The notes under the pieces were generated by a model. The model saw only the letters and a program-made list of their open reading frames with translations, did not search any database and was not told the origin of the DNA. A DNA stretch of 64,000 bases from Lotus japonicus (lineage: Eukaryota > Streptophyta > Magnoliopsida > Fabales > Fabaceae): positions 32,024,743 to 32,088,742 of the forward strand of contig NC_080043.1 of NCBI RefSeq assembly GCF_012489685.1, given 5' to 3'. This document shows positions 10,640 to 19,805 of this stretch, in pieces. Position 1 is the stretch's first letter. Each line of letters starts with the position of its first letter. A program made the translations under genes and the position numbers.

Positions 10640-13600
10640 TTCACCGCCTAATAGCGTTAAGCGCCCAAACAACAAATATCTAACAGAAAGGGTTAACTCC
10701 ATACAACTACCACATATAAAAGAGAAAAATATGCTATTCAAATTTAAGTGCATATCATGACACATAAACTAGCATCTTAATACAAGATAGATGACGACAT
10801 ATATCCAACCACATGAAAACAACAATATGGACTTAAATTAGTTATCCACGAAACTACCAATAACGATCAACCAAATAACGTCTCGCAAGACGGGACAGTC
10901 ACGTGGGACAATACCCACCACACTGCCACTTAATAACGTTTCGAAAGACGGGTGGATCACATGGGACAATCACCACCACACCGCCACTTCAAGTGATCCA
11001 AAACATTCCGATAAATAAGTTAACGATATATTTCAAGACAGATATCAACAAAATCAGCAACATATAATTGAATCAGATAATAACAGAATCAACAACATAG
11101 AATTAAAGCAGATATAAGTAGAATCAACAACATAGAAGTAATGTATCCAACCATGGTGTTATCGCCAACCATTGGAGAGGCTCTCTCGTTGAGGTGGGGA
11201 ATGGAGTTAGCTACTCAGCTGGGATTCAGGCGAGTTCTTTTTGAGACAGATTGTCTTCCTTTGTTCCAGGCTTGGAAGAAGGCGATCAGGGGCTCTTATT
11301 TATTTACTGTTATTCAGGATATTTTTCGTTTTTGTAATTTGTTCGAATTTGTTCATTTTACTTTTGTTCGCCGGGATGGCAATAATGCGGCTGACTATAT
11401 GGCGATGAATGTCTCTACCTTTACCAATGAGGTTTGGGTGGAGGAGGGACCGCCGTGTTTAGCCCTGCTGTTGTTGGATGATTGTTTGGCTTCTATGCCA
11501 CTTTGATTTAATAGAATCATGTTCCTTTAAAAAAAAACAACATAGAAGTAAAGCAGATATAAACATAATCAAATGTTAGTGTCCTATAATGCGACTATAT
11601 GCTTCTACCAATATGAATCGATCAATAACGTCTCGCAAGATGGGACAATGCCACTTTAGCGTCTCCTAGGAAGGGACAATCACGCGGGACAAACCCACCT
11701 CATCGCCACTTTAGGACATCTCGCAAGATGGGACGATCACGTGAGACAACATCCACCACACCGCCACTTAGCGCCATAATGGACGGGACAACCACGTGGG
11801 ACAATCACCACCACATTGCCACTTCAATTTCAAGCCCTATGTGTCAAGTTAGTCAACAACAATGCCCAACCAATGATCAATTCAGAGTAACCACATGTTA
11901 TTCGTAATACAACATTCGCACAAACACATCAAACTCAATTGAGCGACGAAACAATAATTCAGTGCTGTAAAACATAACCATGTCTTATCTACTAGAAAGC
12001 AGTAATGACAGAAACCAGTAAACAGCCGAAGCCTCTCAAAAAACGGAGACCCACGTCTCAATAAGTTCACTCAGCCGAAGCTTCCAAAAAACATTTTCCC
12101 AGTTCATCACAACAGTCATAATCAACTGCCAATCAAATTTAAACATCTTCATCTCAAACGCATGCAGTGCGAATAAACATGCAAGACTCAAAGACGCGCT
12201 AAAACTGAGTTACCCTTACTTTCGTGAGTAGAAGTTGTGCATGAAAGTTGCGAACCTAAAACACAGGAACACAATCTCATCAACACAAACTCCACAAGAA
12301 ACAAACAATCTAATAACACTAATCGAAATCGAAAAGAAAGCTTTTAAAGCTTTGGAGTTCCTATTTAGGCATGAATTGACAACAGAACTTCATTTGCTAA
12401 AACGCGCATAACTTGAGCTACAGAACTCGGAATGACACGAAACCGACGCCAAAATTTCGACAATCGAAAGAGCTGCGCAATAGCTCAGGCCATACAGACC
12501 CAAAATTATTTTTGGACACGGTACCATAACAACCAAGTTTCGGCCACTTTCAAAATAGGGTTTCCCGAACTTTTTCTTCGATCTAATTTAATTCCTAGGT
12601 ATTCTTAGGCGATATCTGGGCCAGGGAAACTCTCAGAAAAATTTTAGAATTCGAAATGCGACAAGGGGTATTTTGGTCAAGATTTTTAGCTCAGAAACTC
12701 AAAGTCGGAATTTCGAAAAATAAATTGGATGAGGTTGATACCAATGACATCTATGACAACTAATCCTACTGACGCTAAGCTCATTCGATAGTTTTTGATC
12801 CAAAAAGCAGAACCTCAGCATAAAAATTAGTATTTGGGTAGTTTTTGAATTCCTACGACGATCCGGCGAGAATCAGCGAAATACAATTGGATAATCATGC
12901 TCTTGGGTTAGTAGAGAAGATGTTTTGACAGAGAAATCAAGTTATTTGGACAGTTTTACAAAAAGCTCAAAATTTTGAGCACAGAAAGACATAGAGAAAA
13001 GCGACAGAATTTACGATCAGAGGTAAGGAATAACATCAGTACCTCGAGGTCTACGCGTAGCAACGAACAGAGCGACGATCAGGCAAGAAACGGCGAAAAG
13101 CTCTCATCCTTTTCTCTCCTTGAAGCTCGCGGGTTTGGTGTGGCAATGGTGAAGAATTTTTGATTTTTCACCTATTTATAGGAGGTGGAAAACACGGGAA
13201 AATGAAAATTTCGCGATTCCGATTTTTTCTGCACATTCCTCTGTGAATTCTAAGTGAGAATCCGGCGACATAATTCCAGAACTCGAAACAGGTTTCATAG
13301 AATTTAAGCAAACGATTTACTAACGGTGTTAATCGATTTAACCCAAAAAGTTACTTTTTGCAGTTGATGTCGGATGAGAAAACTTCCTTCTGAAGAAAAT
13401 ATCGAAAGAAATGGGTGTACGCGTGTGGAATATTCGTTTGAAGCTCTGAATAGAAAATGTCTCCATCTACGATTCATTTTAAGGTTCTTGAATTGTCAGG
13501 AACTTAGTTTCGGCAAACTTCCGAGAATTGAAATTGATCGTTCGTTAAGTCCAGGGTTTCGTGTCGAAACACTTGTCGTGGAAAGGAATAAGAGAAATTA

Positions 13601-13876
13601 TTATATTTCTCTGAATATTTTTGAATATCGTTTCTACAGTGCTTTAAGAGCATATTAGCATTTACTAACGCTTTCGCCTTAAGGCGGGAATGAATAAAAC
13701 TCGTGCTATAACCTATGGCAACTGCAGAACTATTCTTAGTTATTTCCTGAACTTTCTTCTTCATAATACTAATCCAAACATCAAACACAAGTCGAGTTCC
13801 CCTCAAGCTTACACAGAATCCTATGCTTGAGTTGAAAATTAATTACTTATTTAATTCTAAAATACTGGGTCTTACA
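10640..13876 (-). repeat. Partial or solo LTR related to the 4613-8284 LTR
   Basis: Ends at 13876 in CTGGGTCTTACA, the same terminal motif as the 8284 LTR end. Stretches at 12640-13300 align with 7080-7700, including a shared ATGAAAATTTCGCGATTCCG block and TATA box. At 10880-11020 and 11630-11820 it has tandem motifs with CGTCTCGCAAGACGGGACA, parallel to the minisatellite in the first LTR. It is clearly diverged. I could not find its other terminus, so solo versus truncated is open. Confidence 0.6.
11142..11537 (+). mobile_element. 5'-truncated LINE insertion (RNase H-like end of ORF2)
   Basis: The open part (to 11506) matches the RNase H-like C-terminal domain typical of plant LINE ORF2: EALSLRWGMELA, VLFETDCLPLFQAWK, FVRRDGNNAADYMA. 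It ends with a short 3' UTR and an A tract (11529-11537). AACAACATAGAAGTAA occurs directly before (11126-11141) and after the A tract (11536-11551), a TSD of about 14-16 bp. The apparent start codon lies on the junction and is not a real start. Dead on arrival, as most LINE copies are. Confidence 0.85.
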
Positions 13877-14269
13877 ACCAACACACAACAAGAAAAGCAA
13901 AAGAAATGCCTTGACCAGTAATTATCATGTTCAACTGATATAAACAAAAGCGCATTCCCTAATAATGGTGAACAAAAACTTGCTAGCCTCTTTGCAAGTG
14001 TACAAAGTTCTCAGAAGTAATAAAAGAAAATCAAACCACAGCTATTGTGACTGTTTACTACCAATTTCCACTAATTTAGTTACTGGAAGGGCGATTAAAA
14101 TATCGTTTTAGTTATTAGAACACAACTACACAAGATTGTAAAACGTAACAGAACGCAATTAAACACATGAAATAAACAATGAGAAAAACCTCTAGGGGCA
14201 TAATTTCATCAACTAATTACTATGTTTTTATCCACTTCAACATTCATACATGAATTCCCTCATCACTTC
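13877..14269. other. Flank of the palindromic Tat element
   Basis: AT-rich sequence with no gene seen. Its last five bases (14265-14269, ACTTC) are the left TSD copy; the pre-insertion locus resumes at 23087. Confidence 0.6.
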
Positions 14270-14638
14270 TGTTCCGTACTAGGGAGTTCTGACGTCGGAA
14301 ACTGATAGAAAGTAAACCCTAGCAGAGTGCTAAAAATATCACAAAAGGAATATTCTCATTAAATGTTTGAAAGGTCCTTTTTACAAGGGGTTGACCTCTC
14401 CTTTTATAGAGGGAATGTTCATAACATGGACTGTCACTGTACTTGGGCCTGACAACCGGGGCCCAAGCCTCTATACATATAAGACAAAACAAAAGGAATC
14501 TTCCGGCTTGCGCGTGGACCCATCCAGAAGACGGACGGGCTTCGACGTTGTTCCATTACCCCGCCATGGCTGCTTTCATTAATCTAAATGCTCGATTTGG
14601 GCGGGAATAAGGGATACTTATATCCCGCCCAGTCCACA
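14270..14638 (-). repeat. Inverted LTR at left end
   Basis: Reverse complement of the right LTR at 22718-23086. Its promoter (TATA at 14401-14408 on the minus strand) points out of the element, so it cannot drive pol. Confidence 0.8.
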
Positions 14639-15146
14639 TGCCCCCAAGACATGAGGCTTAAGTAAGTTGAGTCGAAATGTCTTTATACGTTGCTTCGTCG
14701 CCTACCTTTATCATTTACTTCGTTCTTCTGATAATTGTGTCGCCGTTCTTTCATTTGTGTAGGTGTCCCGCCCAGTCCACATGCCCCCAAGACATGAGAC
14801 TTAGGTTCCTTGAGTCGAGACGTCTTTACAGTATATCGCCATTCTTTGTAGTCATGGGCCTGTCGTCACATTCTTGCTTATGAATTCTCGCCATTTTCAT
14901 GCTCCTTTATATGTCGCCATTTTTTATCTTTGTCGATATCTCGCCGTTATCACACCTGTCAAACACGTCTTTTCAACTGACGCACGTATCCTTCTTTTCC
15001 GGGATTTTGCTATCATTTGCCATAAATGCAGTTGTGCGTCTCGAGGAGTTATGTCTTTTCGTTTCATACCTTTTCAAATTTCAAATCCCACGATCCCACG
15101 ATCCTTCGCAGTCTTTCCCACTCATTCTCTCTCTTCCTTTTTCTTC

Positions 15147-15154
15147 TATAAATA
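15147..15154 (+). promoter_or_regulatory. TATA box of the antisense gene (left copy)
   Basis: TATAAATA about 285 bases before the ATG at 15433, followed by a pyrimidine-rich leader with a likely 5'-UTR intron (15333-15431, GTGAGT...TTTCCCAG). In this element the promoter points toward pol. Confidence 0.5.
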
Positions 15155-15432
15155 CCCTTTTTACCTTTCACTTTTCACTTTTCTGAAAACCTTTGCTCTG
15201 AAAACTTTTTCATCGCAGCTTTCCCTCTCTTCTTTGTTCTCCGGTGAACCTTGCTCACTCCAGCCGTCGTCATTGCGCGGTGCTCCCCCATCGCCGACGT
15301 TCTCTTTACTCAATCCTCCGCTTCTTCCTCCGGTGAGTCCTTCCCCTTTCTCTTTTCTTGACACTGTGTCTTCTTCTTTCTTTGTGTTTGGACCTGTTCA
15401 TCTTCTTTTTTATTTTTATGAAATTTCCCAGC

Positions 15433-16953
15433 ATGTCGACACAAAATTTTAGCATTTCCTCCTTAGAGCTCACTTCCCCTTCTACGGAGGGGGAAGTTTC
15501 TGCCCCCACCGTTATCGAAATACAATCCTTGCCCTCCACTCACGAGGATTCCGGTCCCGCCGGCTCCGTTGATTCTATTCTCTCCTCTAATGGAGATTTG
15601 TCTTCGCCCGAATGGCGTTCCAATGCGCATTTAGTTGAAGATAAGTGTCTTTGGCGCTCCATCTGGGGTAGCCTTGGGAGCATCAGTTCGCTTCGAATAT
15701 CTTCTCAAGGGTTTACAAAGATAAATCCCGCCACCTCAAATAACGAAGATCACCTGTTAAATGTTCTTCCATGTGGCGAGGACGATTGCGTTCTTTTTCG
15801 CAAGGAACCCACTGATGAATCGCCCGATTTCTTTTTTGTTTATGGTTATTTTTTCTTGGATTTGAATATCAAACTCCCTTTCTCGCCCTTCATATGCCAC
15901 GTTCTTACCTTTTTGAACGTGGCGCCTTGTCAACTCCAGCCCAACGCCTGGGGTTTCATACGCTGCTTTGAAATTCTCTGTGAACATTTGAGTTGCACTC
16001 CCACCTATCCCTTGTTTTTCCTTTTTTATAAGACAGTCACCACAAAACCTACATCTGTCAAGTGGGTTCCCCTTTTGGCTCGCAAGAACATGAGCCGATT
16101 CACCGCCCTTAAAAGCCATTACAAAGTGTGGCAGAAAAAATATTTCAAAGTCATGGAGTCGCCTGAAATGAATAACTTGTTTCGAGATTCCAATAACCAC
16201 CCTCTCTTCCCCTTTTACTGGACAAAAAACTCTCGCCGAAAAATATCCGTTTCATACGACGCCTTGGATGAATCCGAGCAAGCCATCGCCGATTACCTCC
16301 GCACATTACCAGTAATCTCTGGTCATGACTTTGCTGAACCTATCTGATCCTCGCTTCAACGGATTGGATTTTATGAATCGTACCTTTGACAACCGGATTC
16401 ACAAGGATGTTTCCGGTCAAGGCCCTCCCAACATTGCTTCTGTGGCGATCCATCATGCGCTCTCTGCCGCCAGTACTGTGGCGGGAATGGCTCAGTGCGT
16501 GAAGGAGTTGATAGCAACCAAGAACCGTTATGAAAAGAAGGCGACTGACTATAAGACTGCCTATGAGCAAGCAAAAGCCGATGCTGAGACCGCCAACAAA
16601 AACCTGAAGGCTGCTGAGGAGAGGTGTGCTAAGTTAACTGATGACTTGGCGGCTTCTGACTTGCTTCTTCAAAAGACCAAATCTCTGAAAGAAACTATCA
16701 ACGACAAACACACTGCTGTTCAGGCCAAGTGCCAAAAACTGGAAAAGAAGTACGAACGCCTAAATGCTTCCATCTTGGGGCGTGCTTCTCTCCAGTTTGC
16801 TCAAGGCTTTCTGGCGGCCAAAGAGCAGATTAGTGTGGTTGAGCCGGGCTTTGATCTTTCCCGTATTGGGTGGCTGAAGGAGATCAAGGATGGTCAAGTA
16901 GTTGGTGATGATGACATTAGCCTCGACCTCCTTCCCCAATTCGATGATGAAAG
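15433..16953 (+). pseudogene. Deleted copy of the Tat antisense gene
   Basis: Left-arm copy of the gene at 19806-21923. The first part is open to a stop near 16347; the second part is open in another frame to 16993. A 476-bp deletion near 16329 removed the end of exon 1, the intron and the start of exon 2, and shifts the frame. CTT is shared at both breakpoints. The last residues beyond 16953 come from the junction, not the gene. Confidence 0.8.
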
Positions 16954-17041
16954 AAACGTGACAAGAAACGTGACAAGGCGGTCGCTTAGTTAAGTCCATG
17001 GTAAAGCGGCCCATTCCGGCGACCGCCTTGTCACGTTTCTT
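16951..17041. repeat. Junction with a 23-bp hairpin and a 12-bp duplication
   Basis: AAGAAACGTGAC occurs twice in tandem (16951-16962, 16963-16974). Bases 16963-16985 are an exact reverse complement of 17019-17041, leaving a 33-base loop. The 17019-17041 arm is genuine pol coding sequence (ATALSRFLP), so the first arm is a stray antisense copy of pol. The inverted gene arm ends at 16953, sharing AAG with the hairpin. Confidence 0.9.
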
Positions 17042-19304
17042 GCCAATGGCGGGTGACAAAGCGGCCCCATTCTTCACATGCTTAAAAAAGAATTCAAAGT
17101 TTCAGTGGACAGAGGAATGCGAACAAGCTTTTACCAAATTAAAGGAATCATTGGCCACATTGCCAGTACTTTCCAAGCCAACACCAGGCTTTCCATTAGT
17201 GCTCTATCTAGCAGTTACTGACAAGGCGGTGAGTACAGTGTTGCTCCAGGAAGAGGGAAAAAAGCAGAAAGTTATATATTTCGTGAGCCATACTTTACAG
17301 GGGGGAGAGTTGCGGTACCAAAAAATTGAAAAGGCTGCATTGGCGATTTTGAAAACTGCGAGGCGCCTTAGGCCTTATTTCCAAAGTTTCCAAGTTAAAG
17401 TTAAAACTGATGTCCCCTTAAGACAAGTACTTCAGAAGCCTGATTTGTCAGGGCGATTGGTTAGCTGGTCAGTGGAATTGTCAGAATATGATATACAATA
17501 TGAGCCAAGGGGCCAAGTCACAGTTCAAAGTTTGATCGACTTCGTGGCGGAATTAACACCCACGGAAGGCGAGAAGACTCGAGGAGAATGGGTCCTATCT
17601 GTGGATGGATCCTCTAATAAGACTGGAAGTGGGGCTGGGATAACAATTGAAAGTCCAGACAAAATGATCATTGAACAGTCTCTAAAGTTCGAGTTCAAGG
17701 CGAGCAACAATCAATCTGAGTATGAGGCTTTGATCGCCGGCTTAAGGCTAGCCATTGAGCTGGGGGTCCAAAAGTTATTTATCAAGGGAGATTCGCAGTT
17801 AGTGGTTAAACAGGTGAAAGGCGAGTACCAAGTAAAGGATCCGCAACTTTCCAAATACTTGGAAGTGGTACACAGATTGATGATGGAGGTCAAAGAAATT
17901 AAGATAGAACATGTCCCGAGGGGCCAAAATGAGAGGGCAGATGTGTTAGCAAAATTGGCGAGCACAGGGAGATTGGGCAATTACCAAACAGTCATTCAGG
18001 AAACCCTGCCTCGCCCGAGCATTGATTTGGTAGAAATAAAGTTGAAAGCAGTCAAGTCAGTAATTGAAGGCGAGCCTTCTTGGATGGAGTCAATCAAGAT
18101 CTTCCTAGAAAACCCTCCAAAGGATGACGATGTGAACACAAGAGCGAAACGAAGGGAAGCCAGTTTTTACACAGTGGTGGATGGTGAGTTGTATCGGCGG
18201 GGAATTATGTCCCCTATGCTCAAATGCGTTGACACCAAGAACGCCCATGGAATAATGGCGGAAGTCCATGAAGGTGTTTGTTCAAGCCATATAGGCGGGA
18301 AATCCTTGGCGGTGAAAATCGTGAGAGCTGGATTTTATTGGCCGACAATGAAGAAGGACTGTCTTGAGTATGTTAAGAAATGTGAAAAATGCCAAGTCTT
18401 CTCTGACTTGCACAAGGCTCCGCCAGAAGAGTTAACAACCATGATGGCGCCTTGGCCATTTGCTATGTGGGGGGTTGACATTTTGGGACCATTCCCAGTA
18501 GAGAAGGCACAAATGAAGTATATCATCGTGGCGGTTGATTACTTCACTAAATGGATAGAAGCCGAGGCGGTGGCAACTATCACGGCTGCCAAGGTCAGGA
18601 GCTTCTTGTGGCGAAGGATTGTTTGTAGATTTGGGGTCCCCAGGGCGTTAGTAATGGATAATGGAACACAATTCACAAGTAATGTTACCCGGGAATTTTG
18701 TACAGAAATGGGAATCGAGATGCGATTTGCCTCTGTAGAACATCCACAAACCAATGGGCAGGCTGAATCGGCTAACAAGGTTATCCTGAAAGGTTTAAAG
18801 AAGAAACTGGATGAAGCAAAAGGGCTTTGGGCGGAGGAACTACCAGGCGTTCTTTGGGCATACAACACCACTGAACAGTCAAGCACAAAGGAAACCCCGT
18901 ATCGTTTAACTTATGGGACTGACGCCATGCTCCCAGTTGAAATTGAAAACCAAAATTGGCGAGTGGTTCGGTTTAATGAGAATGACAACGGGGAAAATTT
19001 AATAGCAAATCTAATCATGCTGCCCGAGGAACAACGTGAGGCTCACATAAGGAATGAGGCGGGAAAAGTGAAGGTTGCAAGAAAATTCTCAACGAAAGTA
19101 GTGCCTAGAAAAATGAGGGTAGGAGACTTAGTGCTCCGAAAAAATACAATACCCGATAAACACAACAAACTTTCACCCAACTGGGGCGGGCCTTACAGGA
19201 TTATAGGCGATGTTGGAGGAGGAGCTTATAAGTTGGAACAACTAAACGGTCAAAAGGTTCCACGAACATGGAACGCCTCTCATCTAAAGCAGTATTTTAG
19301 TTAA
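16998..19304 (+). CDS. Tat-clade Ty3 pol: RT end, two RNase H domains, integrase
   Basis: A 768-residue frame with no stop. Residues ~1-30 are the end of the RT connection (ALSRFLPMAGDKAAPFF). Residues ~35-180 are the original Ty3 RNase H. Residues ~197-325 are a second, archaeal-type RNase H with SVDGSSN, SEYEALIAGLRLA, KGDSQLVV and ERADVLAKLA, the mark of the Tat clade. Residues ~420-465 hold the HHCC zinc-binding part of integrase; the D-D-E triad is in WGVDILGPF, VMDNGTQFTS and NGQAESANK; the C-terminal part ends in RTWNASHLKQYF. Polyprotein start, Gag, protease and the RT core are missing, so the ATG is not the natural start. With the left LTR reversed, transcription could only come from the antisense-gene promoter at 15147 or from outside. 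Catalytic residues of integrase look intact. Confidence 0.9.
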   Translation: MVKRPIPATALSRFLPMAGDKAAPFFTCLKKNSKFQWTEECEQAFTKLKESLATLPVLSKPTPGFPLVLYLAVTDKAVSTVLLQEEGKKQKVIYFVSHTLQGGELRYQKIEKAALAILKTARRLRPYFQSFQVKVKTDVPLRQVLQKPDLSGRLVSWSVELSEYDIQYEPRGQVTVQSLIDFVAELTPTEGEKTRGEWVLSVDGSSNKTGSGAGITIESPDKMIIEQSLKFEFKASNNQSEYEALIAGLRLAIELGVQKLFIKGDSQLVVKQVKGEYQVKDPQLSKYLEVVHRLMMEVKEIKIEHVPRGQNERADVLAKLASTGRLGNYQTVIQETLPRPSIDLVEIKLKAVKSVIEGEPSWMESIKIFLENPPKDDDVNTRAKRREASFYTVVDGELYRRGIMSPMLKCVDTKNAHGIMAEVHEGVCSSHIGGKSLAVKIVRAGFYWPTMKKDCLEYVKKCEKCQVFSDLHKAPPEELTTMMAPWPFAMWGVDILGPFPVEKAQMKYIIVAVDYFTKWIEAEAVATITAAKVRSFLWRRIVCRFGVPRALVMDNGTQFTSNVTREFCTEMGIEMRFASVEHPQTNGQAESANKVILKGLKKKLDEAKGLWAEELPGVLWAYNTTEQSSTKETPYRLTYGTDAMLPVEIENQNWRVVRFNENDNGENLIANLIMLPEEQREAHIRNEAGKVKVARKFSTKVVPRKMRVGDLVLRKNTIPDKHNKLSPNWGGPYRIIGDVGGGAYKLEQLNGQKVPRTWNASHLKQYFS

Positions 19305-19805
19305 TAGAAACAACCAAAGGTGAATGAAGTCGCACTCTTTTTTCCTTTCTTTGGAGAGGTTTTTAATGAGGCGGCATGTAAAAAGAATGGGACAATTGTT
19401 CTCATGTGAAAGAAAATTAATGAAAAGGTTATTTCAACAAAATCGCCTGTATTTTTTAATTCAATGTAATTTATATTACGAGTTCATGCAATGCAAATCG
19501 TATCAAAGTATGCAATACTGCGAGTAAACCTTTCGGAATAAGAAAGTGTCGCCATCAAATGTTAAAAGCCTTGGCAATTCTAGTGGCCACTAGAAACCAA
19601 GCCTCGTCGAAAAATCGGCTAAGGTATGCAAACCAAAGTAACAACAAAAGTTAGTAACAACTCAAGGTAACAACTAATGAACTTAAAATGGTATCCATTA
19701 AAAGTAAGGCAAAGAGGGCGACGCCCGTACATGATTTGGAATGATGATAAAAGACAGGGCAATGCCCAAAGCAAAATTTTAACTTCATGAAATAAAAGAA
19801 GAAAT
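19305..19805. other. Spacer between convergent pol and antisense gene
   Basis: AT-rich, no gene. The two transcription units end toward each other here, so their 3' UTRs and poly(A) signals should lie within it. Short frames at 19324-19527 and 19619-19978 look like chance ORFs. Confidence 0.5.

Larger units (their letters stand above)
14270..16953 (-). repeat. Left inverted arm of the palindromic element
   Basis: Mirror of 19927-23086. Left position plus right position is constant at 37356 from the outer end to about 16328, then 36880 to 16953. The difference is one 476-bp deletion in the left arm. Only scattered substitutions separate the arms. Confidence 0.9.

Noticed and set aside
11141..11506. 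Intact small RNase H gene
   Set aside because: The ATG is on the LINE insertion junction; the frame is a truncated ORF2 end.
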